64,000 bases of DNA from the NCBI RefSeq assembly GCF_028751035.1, contig NZ_CP063533.1:744001-808000 (forward strand). Reading direction: 5' to 3'. The DNA comes from Helicobacter winghamensis ATCC BAA-430 (GTDB lineage Bacteria; Campylobacterota; Campylobacteria; Campylobacterales; Helicobacteraceae). Of this stretch, positions 56,068 to 64,000 are shown in pieces. The position numbers were made by a program, and so were the translations under genes. The notes under the pieces are model-generated. The model saw only the letters and a program-made list of their open reading frames with translations, was not told the origin of the DNA and ran no database searches. The first letter of the stretch is position 1; each line of letters begins with the position of its first letter.

Positions 56068-57237
56068 TTATTTAATTTTATGTGCGACAAATTTTGAGAG
56101 ATTATCTAGGATTTCTCCGCCTTTACGGAATCCTAACGCACACGCTTCATATGCATAAAACACATTGGGTTGATAAAACACACCATTATTGCTATTTTGT
56201 AAGGCAAATTCTTGATAAATTTCTGGATAGTTTCCATAATCTCCGTTTTGAGTGTGGATAGGATTGCCTTGTGCATCAAGAATGCTCACACTCTCTCCCT
56301 CTCTACCAAAGGCGTGTTTTTTGACTTGTCTTTTACCTAAAGGTTGATAGGAAGTTTCAAGCAGTAAGGGGTGATTTGGGAATAAATCCCATAGAATTTT
56401 AAGCATTCTTTTACTTTGAAATAAAAGTGTGTAAGCAGGATTTAAAAAAATTGTGTTTTTGTTTGCAATCATTGCATTAATAAGTTGTGCAAGCTCTGGT
56501 TCATCAATAGCAATACTCTCCCAAGGAATGAGTTTAAACCAAAATTCATAAGTTTCCCCATTAAAGCTTAAGCCATTTTGTTCATCTAAATGCGCTTCGT
56601 GTGCGTAACAAAAGCCTGTATTAAAACCCGCTTCTTTGGCAATCACTTCTAAGAGTTTGGTGGTTCGTTCTTCTTCAATGCTTCCTTCAATACTAGAGAA
56701 TAAAATTTTCCAACCTTCATAAATGTTTTGGAATTGTGAAATATCATCTCCTAGCGTAATCATTCTTTGAAAATTATCGCGAAGTGCTTCATAGAGATTA
56801 TTAAATTGTAAGGACTCATTGAATCCATTTTTCTTAAGCAACGCCCATTGAATAATAGAGCTTTCATAAACCATTGTAGGCGTGTCTGCATTAAATTCTA
56901 AAAGCTTAATGGGTTTACCATCTAGTCCCCCCGCAAAATCAAATCTCCCATATAAATGCCAATGCACTTCCTCTTCCCAACTTTGTTTAATGGTATCTAC
57001 AAGGTTAAAAGGAATCCCTAAATCAAAAAATAAATCCTTATCAATTACATATTGCCCCGCTTCTACATACATATCATAAAGTGTATTTGCCGCATCATAA
57101 AAGCTTTGGGCTTCTTGCTCGCTAATTTCTATGATTTCATTGCTAATATAGGAAGTTTCATCGCTATCTGTGTGCCAAGCAAGCCCTAGCTCTTCTAAAT
57201 CTGTGTTGCTTAAAGGTTGTGCGTTTAAAATTTGCAT
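56068..57237 (-). CDS. Glutathionylspermidine synthase-family ATP-grasp enzyme (YgiC/YjfC-like)
   Basis: 389 residues, matching YgiC/YjfC in length, from ATG 57237 (MQILNAQPLSN), one base after the upstream stop and preceded by GGGGGA. ATP-grasp synthetase signatures seen: YGRFDFAGGLDGKPIKLLEFNADTPTM and LLETSYQPLGKRQVKKHAFGREGESV. The amidase half of bifunctional GspS is absent. The substrate is unknown. The pair with an UPF0323 lipoprotein corresponds to Cj0371-Cj0372 of C. jejuni. Confidence 0.83.
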   Translation of the reverse strand: MQILNAQPLSNTDLEELGLAWHTDSDETSYISNEIIEISEQEAQSFYDAANTLYDMYVEAGQYVIDKDLFFDLGIPFNLVDTIKQSWEEEVHWHLYGRFDFAGGLDGKPIKLLEFNADTPTMVYESSIIQWALLKKNGFNESLQFNNLYEALRDNFQRMITLGDDISQFQNIYEGWKILFSSIEGSIEEERTTKLLEVIAKEAGFNTGFCYAHEAHLDEQNGLSFNGETYEFWFKLIPWESIAIDEPELAQLINAMIANKNTIFLNPAYTLLFQSKRMLKILWDLFPNHPLLLETSYQPLGKRQVKKHAFGREGESVSILDAQGNPIHTQNGDYGNYPEIYQEFALQNSNNGVFYQPNVFYAYEACALGFRKGGEILDNLSKFVAHKIK

Positions 57238-57238
57238 T

Positions 57239-57862
57239 TTATCCCCCATAATTGCTTGTAGCACCGCTTGTGCTGCGGTTTTGTGTGCTTGTGTTATTAG
57301 GACTATAAAAACCACTTCTGCCTGCATTTGTTCCAGCGCTTGAGCGGTTAAAAGAGTTTTGAGAGCGTTCATAAGCTTGTGGAGTTTTATAAGTTGTGCG
57401 TTGTTGGTTTTGGAAATTTTGGTTGTTAAAAAGCTTGCTTCCAATCCAGCTTCCAAGAATTGCCCCAGCAGCACTTGCTAAAATCGTTTCACCTAGAGAT
57501 AGCCCACCACCTGTTGGATTTGTAAGCTGTGAAGTGCCACTATCAATTTTTTTAGCCTCATCAGCGATGATTTTATCAATTTCAGCTTGGCTTAAAATCC
57601 TTTCACTTCCATCTTTTTCGCGCAAAATTACACGCGTTTGCGCACTTGGAACTTCATCTAGAATTTTATAACTTCCATCGGCTTGTTGTTCAATAGTAAC
57701 TGTTGCACCATTTTTTGTAGCTTCTGTGATTCCGCTTTGTGTTTGATTTTGCTCACTTGAATTACAACCTGTGATGAGTAAAATCGCAACAAGCCCTAAG
57801 CCACTTTTGCTAAAAATTCCTGCAATTTTTGGATCTGAAATCTTTTTTAGATACTTTTGCAT
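57239..57862 (-). CDS. UPF0323-family lipoprotein
   Basis: 207 residues: a signal peptide with lipobox LLITGC (cysteine about residue 33), a conserved charged part ([29 protein letters not shown]), a glycine-rich hydrophobic stretch ([22 protein letters not shown]) and a Ser/Asn/Thr/Gln-rich tail. Resembles Cj0371, a UPF0323 lipoprotein. Translationally coupled to the ATP-grasp gene. Role unknown. Confidence 0.83.
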   Translation of the reverse strand: MQKYLKKISDPKIAGIFSKSGLGLVAILLITGCNSSEQNQTQSGITEATKNGATVTIEQQADGSYKILDEVPSAQTRVILREKDGSERILSQAEIDKIIADEAKKIDSGTSQLTNPTGGGLSLGETILASAAGAILGSWIGSKLFNNQNFQNQQRTTYKTPQAYERSQNSFNRSSAGTNAGRSGFYSPNNTSTQNRSTSGATSNYGG

Positions 57863-57896
57863 TCTATTCTCCTAAATGAAATTTATAAAATTATAT

Positions 57897-59576
57897 CTAA
57901 AATTCATAATCTTTAGACAAATCATAAGGCTCACATAGTGCAATTAAATCACTTAAAAATTGTCCCTTTAAGCTTGACCAATAGCGTTTATCGCAGATGA
58001 TAATAATGCCCTTTTTTGCGCGAGAGAGTGCGACATTTAGGGCAAAAAGTGCGCTTTGGTTTGTAGAATCATTTAAATGATAATGTAGCATTACAGGTGA
58101 AAAAATCACATAATCAAATTCCTGCCCTTGCGCTGAATGGATTGTTAGCACGCATTCTTTATGATAAAGGCTAGGCATTGTTTTTAAAATTAACTGCCTT
58201 TGATTGACAAAGGGAGTAAGAATTGCAAAGTCTAGAGTTTTATCTATAAAACTCTCCGCAAGCTTGCAGCATAAAGAAGCTTCTAAAGGATTTGTGCGCT
58301 CCATTTTGGATTCTAGCTTTTTAAGCCCAGCAAATTCTACAATATCAAGGCAATATAAGCGCGTGTGTGTGCCACGCCCTTGCAAGTTATTTTGATAAAT
58401 ATAAGAATCTAAAAGTTTTGCTAGATTATCTCCATAACGGTAAGTTTGACTAAGTGTAAAAAAATGCGTGATTTGCGGTATTTGCTTAGGATCTTTAGTA
58501 TTAAATGCTTCTTGTGTTTTAAAAAAGGATTCCAAAAATAGAGCGGAAAAACTCCAAAATTTAGAGAGATTCCATTGCTGCTCTTTGGAATCCTTAGAGC
58601 TTAGAGCGTTGATGGGTTGAAGTTGTTTATGGTCGCCTAGCAAGGTTATAGGCTTATTAAATGCGCATAAAGGTAGAATCTTAATTAAAGGTGTAAAGGC
58701 AGCTTCATCTACAAAAAAATGCTTAAAATCTAAAGCTTGCAAATCCGATCTATGCAAGAAAGTATCTAAGGTCATCGCAAGAATTTGGGCTTTGGATAGG
58801 GATTTTTTATGGAAGTTACTTGGTATGTTTTGCTCTTGAATAATGTGTTCGCAGTTTTGTGAAAAGCTCTCTTTGAAGCTTTGCGTTGGTGCTCCTAAGC
58901 GCAAGATTCCATTAGTGCTTAATCCGATACTCTCTAAGTTTATTAATAGAGTTTTTAAGCATTGTTCTAGTGCGTTGTTTGTCGGAGCTAGGATTGCAAC
59001 TTTTAATCCTGCTTTTAAATAAAAGGACAGGGCGTGGAGTAGCACGACTTTTGTTTTACCACTTCCAGCAGGTCCCCAAATGTAGCAAAAAGGGCTTGAA
59101 AAGATTCCGTGCAATGCGTTTAATTGTTCAGCGTGTGGGGGAGCTTCTAAGTCTTTTAAAGATTCAATATTTGGAGTTAAGTTTGGCGCATTTATGGGGA
59201 GAGATAGGGGCAATTCTTGGCTATAAAAATCAATTACATTTTGCACTAAAAAGCGCAAATCAGAGATTAAAACTATGGAATCTTTTTTTAAAAATAAAGT
59301 CTCGCATAAATTAGATTCTACATTTAAATATAGTATTTTATTGCGTTCATCATAAGCGGAAATGTTAATCTCACTTTCTGTATTATTTAAAAGATATTCT
59401 CCTAAACTTGTGCGTAACAGCAAGGATTCTAGGCTTTTAAGTTTGGATTCTAATTGCAATATTAAACCAAAAATATCTCGCGCAATACTTCTAATTTTGA
59501 TAATTTCATACCCTTTATCAAAGGCTATAAGATAGTGGAGATAGTTTTGCGCGCAATCAGTTAAAAAAGGATACAT
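57897..59576 (-). CDS. Superfamily I DNA/RNA helicase (DNA2/NAM7-like)
   Basis: 559 residues from ATG 59576. Helicase motifs in order: GPAGSGKTKV (I, about residue 168), FVDEAAFTP (II), LLGDHKQLQP (III), LSQTYRYGDNL (IV), VLTIHSAQGQEFDYVIFSP (V) and NVALSRAKKGIIII (VI). This is the UPF1-like group; substrate unknown. The ATG overlaps the hypD stop (TGATG), so the two are coupled. Confidence 0.85.
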   Translation of the reverse strand: MYPFLTDCAQNYLHYLIAFDKGYEIIKIRSIARDIFGLILQLESKLKSLESLLLRTSLGEYLLNNTESEINISAYDERNKILYLNVESNLCETLFLKKDSIVLISDLRFLVQNVIDFYSQELPLSLPINAPNLTPNIESLKDLEAPPHAEQLNALHGIFSSPFCYIWGPAGSGKTKVVLLHALSFYLKAGLKVAILAPTNNALEQCLKTLLINLESIGLSTNGILRLGAPTQSFKESFSQNCEHIIQEQNIPSNFHKKSLSKAQILAMTLDTFLHRSDLQALDFKHFFVDEAAFTPLIKILPLCAFNKPITLLGDHKQLQPINALSSKDSKEQQWNLSKFWSFSALFLESFFKTQEAFNTKDPKQIPQITHFFTLSQTYRYGDNLAKLLDSYIYQNNLQGRGTHTRLYCLDIVEFAGLKKLESKMERTNPLEASLCCKLAESFIDKTLDFAILTPFVNQRQLILKTMPSLYHKECVLTIHSAQGQEFDYVIFSPVMLHYHLNDSTNQSALFALNVALSRAKKGIIIICDKRYWSSLKGQFLSDLIALCEPYDLSKDYEF

Positions 59577-60697
59577 CAAGAAGCGCTAATTCCTTTGTAT
59601 TTATAATACGCCGCACAAGCTCCCTCGCTGCTTACCATACAGCTACCAAGTGGATTTTGTGGGGTGCAAGCCTTGCAAAAAAGCTTACAATCATAAGGTT
59701 TTTTATTTCCCTTTAAAATCTCGCCGCACAGGCAGTTTTTATGATCATCTTTAGCAATTCCGCCCAAATAATCCTTAAAAACAACATTTGCATCGTATTT
59801 TGCAAACTCATCTCTTAAGCGCAAGGAAGAATATGGAATCTCTCCCAAACCACGCCAAAAAAAGTTGGAATCTAAAATGAAATATTTCTCTACAAGTTGC
59901 TGGGCTTTAAGATTTCCTTCTCTTGTAACGCTTCGTGCATATTGTGTTTCTACCTTTGGTATGCCTTCAAAGACTTGTCTAAGAATACTTAGCAAACTTT
60001 CTGCTACATCTAAAGGTTCAAATCCACATACAACAATGGGGATTTGATACTGCTCTAAAAGGGGTTCATAAATTTTAGAGCCAGTGATAACACTTACATG
60101 AGATGGAGCTAAAAGAGCGTTAATTTGGCAATTTTTTGCGCTTAAAATAGAATGTAGCGGAGGTGGAACTAAAATGTGATTACTATGGATTAAAACATTT
60201 TCTAGTTTTTGCTCAATAACGCGCTCTAGCAGTGCGGCACTCATTGGCGTTGTTGTCTCAAAGCCAATAGCAAAATACACCACGCGTTTATTGGGGTTCT
60301 CTTGTGCGATTTTTAGCACATCTAAAGGGGAATACACAAAACGCACATCAAGCCCGCTAGCACGAGCATTTTGTAAGCTTCCATAGCTTCCGGGAACTTT
60401 TATCATATCGCCTAGTGTAACTAAAATAATATCTTTAATTTTTGCAATTTTATAGGCATAATCAATTCGATTTTTGGGCATTACACACACAGGACAGCCC
60501 GGTCCGTGTATGAACTCAATATTTTTAGGAAGCAATGAGGGTAAGGCGTATTTCATAATAGTATGCGTGTGTCCGCCACATACTTCCATAATTTTTAAAG
60601 GTTTTTTTAGGGATTGACTAAGTTTGTTTATTGCGCTAAAGACACGCTCAATACTCTTGCTATTTCTATAAGTGCTAATGTATGGATTTTCTTGCAT
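59576..60697 (-). CDS. hypD: Hydrogenase maturation protein HypD
   Basis: Fe-S protein that with HypC builds the Fe(CN)2CO group of [NiFe] hydrogenase. 373 residues: EVCGGHTHTIMKY, FIHGPGCPVCVMP, GFETTTP, and the cluster cysteines near the C-terminus (CLCGEILKGNKKPYDCKLFCKACTP pattern, abbreviated). No other hyp gene is in the window. Confidence 0.96.
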   Translation of the reverse strand: MQENPYISTYRNSKSIERVFSAINKLSQSLKKPLKIMEVCGGHTHTIMKYALPSLLPKNIEFIHGPGCPVCVMPKNRIDYAYKIAKIKDIILVTLGDMIKVPGSYGSLQNARASGLDVRFVYSPLDVLKIAQENPNKRVVYFAIGFETTTPMSAALLERVIEQKLENVLIHSNHILVPPPLHSILSAKNCQINALLAPSHVSVITGSKIYEPLLEQYQIPIVVCGFEPLDVAESLLSILRQVFEGIPKVETQYARSVTREGNLKAQQLVEKYFILDSNFFWRGLGEIPYSSLRLRDEFAKYDANVVFKDYLGGIAKDDHKNCLCGEILKGNKKPYDCKLFCKACTPQNPLGSCMVSSEGACAAYYKYKGISAS

Positions 60698-60709
60698 TTT
60701 TTCTGCCTT

Positions 60710-61162
60710 TTATTGCTCTAAAATTTTATATAAAATTCCATCAAAATCTTGTGTATAAGGAGAATTAAAGGTTGCTATAGGAATAGAATAACTTTGAGTG
60801 AAATTTTGTGTGTGGGTATGATAAACTGCTTGCGCATTTAATCTTAAATGATAACTTGGGGCAAAGTTAAAACTTGGAATCCGAAAATCTTCTGTCGCAT
60901 CGTTTGCGTAATCGCTAAAATAAAAACGCAATTCTTTTAGGTTTGGATTTGGCATTTTTTCAAAAAGAATCTTAAAACGATTTATAAAGGTTTCAGCAAA
61001 GTTAGAGGGAATTATATTGGAATCTTTTGCGTTTATATAAGCAATTTTTGGATAGGGAAAGTTATTATTTGCTAGAGGTTTAGAACAGCTAGTAAGAATA
61101 AAAGGCGCAAAAATTAAAAGAAAAAATGTTAAGATTATGCTTAGTGTTACACTTCTTTGCAT
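60710..61162 (-). CDS. Small lipoprotein of unknown function
   Basis: 150 residues: signal peptide IILTFFLLIFAPFILTSC gives a lipobox (LTSC). The mature part is aromatic- and Asn-rich (FRIPSFNFAPSYHLRLNAQAVYHTHTQNF) with no motif I recognise. AAAGAGG precedes the ATG; the promoter is shared in the 64-bp divergent gap with truB. It ends 12 bp before hypD. Confidence 0.75.
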   Translation of the reverse strand: MQRSVTLSIILTFFLLIFAPFILTSCSKPLANNNFPYPKIAYINAKDSNIIPSNFAETFINRFKILFEKMPNPNLKELRFYFSDYANDATEDFRIPSFNFAPSYHLRLNAQAVYHTHTQNFTQSYSIPIATFNSPYTQDFDGILYKILEQ

Positions 61163-61226
61163 TATACCTCTTTAATTTTATAATTTTAAAATTCTAGCAA
61201 AATTATTAGAGCAAATAGATTAAGGA
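61163..61226. promoter_or_regulatory. Short divergent promoter region, lipoprotein / truB
   Basis: 64-bp AT-rich gap with an extended -10-like TGC-TAGAAT on the minus strand and a TATAAT-like box on the plus strand near 61178. Both assignments are tentative. Confidence 0.35.
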
Positions 61227-61232
61227 TTGAAA

Positions 61233-62075
61233 TTGGATAGAATTTTTGTTGCAAAAAAACCGCTTTTTATTACTTCAAATGGCTACTTAAGCAAGCTAAA
61301 ACGCCAATACAATGTCAAAAAAGCTGGCTTTAGTGGAATCTTAGATCCCTTTGCTTGCGGTGCTTTAGTTGTTGCATTTGGGCAATATACAAAACTTTTT
61401 AGCTTTTTGGAAAAATCTCCAAAAGTTTATAAGGCAACATTGTGGCTAGGCTTACAGAGTGATTCTCTAGATTTAGAAAATGTGCGTGGAGTGCAAGAAA
61501 CTAAGCCTTTAGAGCAAGCAAGGGTTAAGGAAGCCTTGCAAGAGTTTTTAGGGGAGGTGCGTTTTACTCCACCACATTTTAGTGCTAAAAAAATTCAGGG
61601 CAAAAAGGCATATCAACTTGCTAGAAGTGGGGATTTAGAAACATTAAAAGAAGGCTTAAAAGAACAGGTTATGGAAGTTTTTAAGTTAGAGTTTTTAAAC
61701 TATTCCCACCCCTTTGTTAGCTTTAAAGCAAGTGTGAGTGAGGGGGCTTATATCCGCTCACTTGGTGCATTAATTGCTCAAAAATTAGGTTGTATTGGCG
61801 GGCTAAGTTATTTAGAGAGAATAAGCGAGGGAAGATTACATTTTGATAATGAAAAGGCGTTAGATCCGCTAGAGATTTTGCCTTTTGAAAAAATTGATTT
61901 GCGTGGAGATTTAAAAATAAAAGAGATAATTGTAAATGGTAAAAAATTTAATCCAAAACTTCTTAAAATTTCTGAAAATACAAAATATATAGTGCAATTT
62001 GAGGATTTTTTTTCTATAATTTCAAGCAAAAATGAAAATGTGCAATATTTAGCAAATAGGATTCCTTTATGTTGA
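61233..62075 (+). CDS. truB: tRNA pseudouridine(55) synthase
   Basis: 280 residues from TTG 61233 ([12 protein letters not shown]), chosen because AAGGA is 6-7 nt before it; the TTG at 61227 is too close. Catalytic Asp in [21 protein letters not shown], then [19 protein letters not shown] and [14 protein letters not shown]. The last 7 bp overlap csrA. Confidence 0.93.
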   Translation: MDRIFVAKKPLFITSNGYLSKLKRQYNVKKAGFSGILDPFACGALVVAFGQYTKLFSFLEKSPKVYKATLWLGLQSDSLDLENVRGVQETKPLEQARVKEALQEFLGEVRFTPPHFSAKKIQGKKAYQLARSGDLETLKEGLKEQVMEVFKLEFLNYSHPFVSFKASVSEGAYIRSLGALIAQKLGCIGGLSYLERISEGRLHFDNEKALDPLEILPFEKIDLRGDLKIKEIIVNGKKFNPKLLKISENTKYIVQFEDFFSIISSKNENVQYLANRIPLC

Positions 62076-62299
62076 TATTATCCCGAAAAGAAAATGAAAG
62101 CATTACCATTGGTGATTCTATAAAAATTAAAGTCATTGGTATTGATAAAGGCAGTGTAAAGCTGGGCTTTGAAGCACCGCCAGAGATGTTAATTTTACGC
62201 GAAGAGCTAAAAATTGCTATCCAAGAAGAAAACAAAAAATCCTTACAACATAGCAAGACTGCACTTAATCAACTCTCTTTAATTAAAAAGAAAGTGTAA
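62069..62299 (+). CDS. csrA: Carbon storage regulator CsrA
   Basis: Dimeric RNA-binding translational regulator, 76 residues: [34 protein letters not shown] and REEL are conserved. In Helicobacter and Campylobacter it affects motility and stress traits. Neighbour order csrA-ispE-smpB-exbB equals HP1442-1445. Confidence 0.97.
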   Translation: MLILSRKENESITIGDSIKIKVIGIDKGSVKLGFEAPPEMLILREELKIAIQEENKKSLQHSKTALNQLSLIKKKV

Positions 62300-63129
62300 T
62301 GCCTTTTAACACTTCATTAAATACTTGCTCTGTGGTAGCTAAAGCGTATGCAAAAGTAAATTTGTTTTTAAAAATCGTTGGCAAAACACAGATAAATAAC
62401 ACTTTCTATCACCTTTTGCAATCGCGCTTTATGCGTGTTTCTACGCTTTTTGATACCTTAGGATTTAATTTTAATGCAAAGAGTTTTGAAATTTTAGGAA
62501 ACTTTGATTGTAGCTTAGAGCAAAATACGATTTATAAAGCATTTCAAGAACTTTTGCCTTATCTTAATGCTGCACAAAAAGAATGCTTAAATCACACACA
62601 AATTATTGTAGAAAAACAGATTCCAAGTGGTGGTGGATTGGGTGGTGGAAGCTCCAATGCAGCGTGTTTTTTGCAAGTTATAAATAAAGAATTTGATTTA
62701 AGATTAAGCAAGCAAGAGTTAAGGGAAATTGGTGCTAGCATAGGGAGTGATGTTCCGTTTTTTCTAAGTGGCTTAGAATTGGCAAATGTAGAGGGCAGGG
62801 GAGAGATTATAAGCCCTTATGAGTTGGAATCTAAATTTGAAGTGGAGATTATTAATCCTAATTTGCATTGTAGCACAAAAGAAGTGTTTCGAAGATACGC
62901 AAAAGAGTTTTATAGCGCAAATGCAATTTCACAAATTAAAGCAGAGTCTTGGCTTACAAAAAGCAATGCAGAGATTTTAAACAATGACGCCTTTAGCAAT
63001 AATGACTTGCTTAAGCCACTTTTGAGAATGTATCCAAAGTTGGAATCGTATTTACAAAAGGATGTGTTTTTAAGCGGTAGTGGAAGTTGCTTTTGGACTT
63101 GTAAAAACAAGAGCTCAGGGGAAGCGTGA
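62299..63129 (+). CDS. ispE: 4-diphosphocytidyl-2-C-methyl-D-erythritol kinase
   Basis: GHMP kinase of the MEP isoprenoid pathway, 276 residues. [14 protein letters not shown] at the N-terminus with the catalytic Lys, the ATP loop [17 protein letters not shown] and GSDVPFF. Overlaps csrA by one base (TAATG). Confidence 0.96.
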   Translation: MPFNTSLNTCSVVAKAYAKVNLFLKIVGKTQINNTFYHLLQSRFMRVSTLFDTLGFNFNAKSFEILGNFDCSLEQNTIYKAFQELLPYLNAAQKECLNHTQIIVEKQIPSGGGLGGGSSNAACFLQVINKEFDLRLSKQELREIGASIGSDVPFFLSGLELANVEGRGEIISPYELESKFEVEIINPNLHCSTKEVFRRYAKEFYSANAISQIKAESWLTKSNAEILNNDAFSNNDLLKPLLRMYPKLESYLQKDVFLSGSGSCFWTCKNKSSGEA

Positions 63130-63590
63130 TGAAAATTATTGCAACAAACAAAAAGGCAACCTTTGATTTTTTCATTTTAGATAAATTTGAAGCAGGCATT
63201 GCATTACAAGGTAGCGAAGTTAAGGCAATCCGTGCAGGTAAAGTGAATTTAAAAGACAGCTTTGTAAAAATTGTTAATGGTGAAGCCTTTTTGTTTCAAG
63301 CGCATATTGCAACACTTGCTACAACCAATTTGCATTATAAACCTGATGAAAAGCGACCGCGCAAGCTTTTACTACACAAAAAAGAGATCGATAAACTCTT
63401 TGGAAAAAGTCAAGTTGCAGGAATGAGCATTGTTGCATTAAAACTTTATTTTAACGCGCGCAATAAGGCAAAGCTTGAAATTGCGCTTGCTAAGGGGAAA
63501 AATCTCCACGATAAACGCGAAAGCTTAAAAGAAAAAATCCAAAAACGCGAAATCGCACAAAGTTTAAAAGAAATGCAAAAATTAAGATAA
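63129..63590 (+). CDS. smpB: SsrA-binding protein SmpB
   Basis: Brings tmRNA to stalled ribosomes, 153 residues. [16 protein letters not shown] and [21 protein letters not shown] are the signature, with the basic tail [18 protein letters not shown] 63129 overlaps the ispE stop (TGATG); the adjacent GTG at 63126 is an alternative start. The tmRNA gene is not in the window. Confidence 0.96.
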   Translation: MKIIATNKKATFDFFILDKFEAGIALQGSEVKAIRAGKVNLKDSFVKIVNGEAFLFQAHIATLATTNLHYKPDEKRPRKLLLHKKEIDKLFGKSQVAGMSIVALKLYFNARNKAKLEIALAKGKNLHDKRESLKEKIQKREIAQSLKEMQKLR

Positions 63591-63598
63591 GGAATGAA

Positions 63599-64000
63599 AT
63601 GCCACTAAAAGAAATGGTTGAATATGGGGTCATTGGAGTTTTACTAGCAATGAGTGTAATTGCGCTTTGGGCTGGGATTGAAAGAATATTGTTTTATCGT
63701 CAAATTAAGCTTGAGCAATACACAAACAAAACAGAACTTGAAATTGATTTGTCTAAAAATCTAACACTCATTGCTACTATTGGCTCTAATGCACCTTATG
63801 TTGGGCTTTTAGGCACAGTGTTTGGGATAATCCTAACCTTTGTGCAATTAGGGCAATCTGGAATGGTAGATACCGCCAGTATTATGACAGGGCTTGCGTT
63901 AGCCTTGCAAGCCACAGCTGGGGGATTATTAGTTGCGATTCCTAGCATTGTTTTTTATAATCTTTTAATGCGAAAAAGCGAAGTGCTAGTTGCGCAATGG
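63599..64000 (+). CDS. exbB: ExbB proton-channel protein (3' partial)
   Basis: ATG at 63599; 134 codons are read to the window edge without a stop. Three hydrophobic segments: YGVIGVLLAMSVIALWAGI, ATIGSNAPYVGLLGTVFGIIL and LALQATAGGLLVAIPSIVFYN. This is the ExbB of TonB-dependent uptake: the place after smpB equals HP1445, where exbD follows. It is distinct from the tolQ copy at 37620. Confidence 0.92.
   Translation, partial: MPLKEMVEYGVIGVLLAMSVIALWAGIERILFYRQIKLEQYTNKTELEIDLSKNLTLIATIGSNAPYVGLLGTVFGIILTFVQLGQSGMVDTASIMTGLALALQATAGGLLVAIPSIVFYNLLMRKSEVLVAQW

Overview
The window is a continuous, gene-dense stretch of chromosome from a low-GC member of the Campylobacterota, most likely a Helicobacter of the intestinal/enterohepatic type. 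The basis is gene order and protein character. The fmt-birA-parA-parB-atpF'-atpF-atpH-atpA-atpG-atpD-atpC-tolQ-tolR-tolA-like-tolB-pal-cpoB-slyD run, the csrA-ispE-smpB-exbB run, the lapB-like-rnhA-rnc-aroC run, the nifS-nifU pair and the nth-AsmA-like-mltG-oorDABC neighbourhood all match arrangements known from Helicobacter. A malate dehydrogenase gene, an MnmH tRNA selenotransferase and a Cj0371/Cj0372-like pair argue against H. pylori itself. The genus is inferred; no rRNA or tRNA gene is present to confirm it.

Layout: 1-2918 the end of nrdA and a PIN-PhoH ATPase (+). 2920-7948 (-) nifS, nifU, a NimA-like flavoprotein, the SRP RNA gene ffs, mnmH and prfB. 8099-11688 (-) a zinc-ribbon protein with kdsB, then ccoG with an AI-2E family exporter. 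11871-12083 rpsU (+). 12128-15019 alaS (-), enlarged by two in-frame inserts. 15134-19297 (-) a lapB-like TPR gene, rnhA, rnc, aroC and pseG. 19298-23215 an accessory island: a glycine-rich autotransporter behind a 13-G tract, and a remnant of a second autotransporter. 23216-30094 (+) dnaG, a PP-loop ATPase, a nitroreductase, a cytosolic CZB chemoreceptor, a SprA-like putative metalloprotease, fmt and birA. 30103-45670 (+) parAB, most of the F1Fo ATP synthase, the Tol-Pal system, slyD, truD, htpX and folE. 45667-48928 (-) an AsmA-like protein and nth. 48900-53830 (+) mltG, mdh and oorDABC. 53887-60697 (-) hypD and an SF1 helicase, a UPF0323 lipoprotein with a glutathionylspermidine synthase-like enzyme, hemL and two membrane proteins. 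60710-61162 (-) a small lipoprotein. 61233-64000 (+) truB, csrA, ispE, smpB and a truncated exbB.

Most of the window is housekeeping: envelope (Tol-Pal, AsmA-like, MltG, KdsB), energy (ATP synthase, 2-oxoglutarate:acceptor oxidoreductase, CcoG for cbb3 oxidase maturation), Fe-S assembly (NifS/NifU) and translation. The one clearly variable locus is the autotransporter. As given, its poly-G tract of 13 is out of frame: the ATG frame stops after 23 codons, while the long frame opens right after the tract and runs without a stop for about 1050 codons. A tract of 11 or 14 G would join signal peptide, Gly-rich passenger and beta-barrel into a protein of about 1070 residues. This is a classic slipped-strand ON/OFF switch, and the cell sequenced was in the OFF state.

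No CRISPR array, insertion sequence, integrase, tRNA or rRNA gene was seen.
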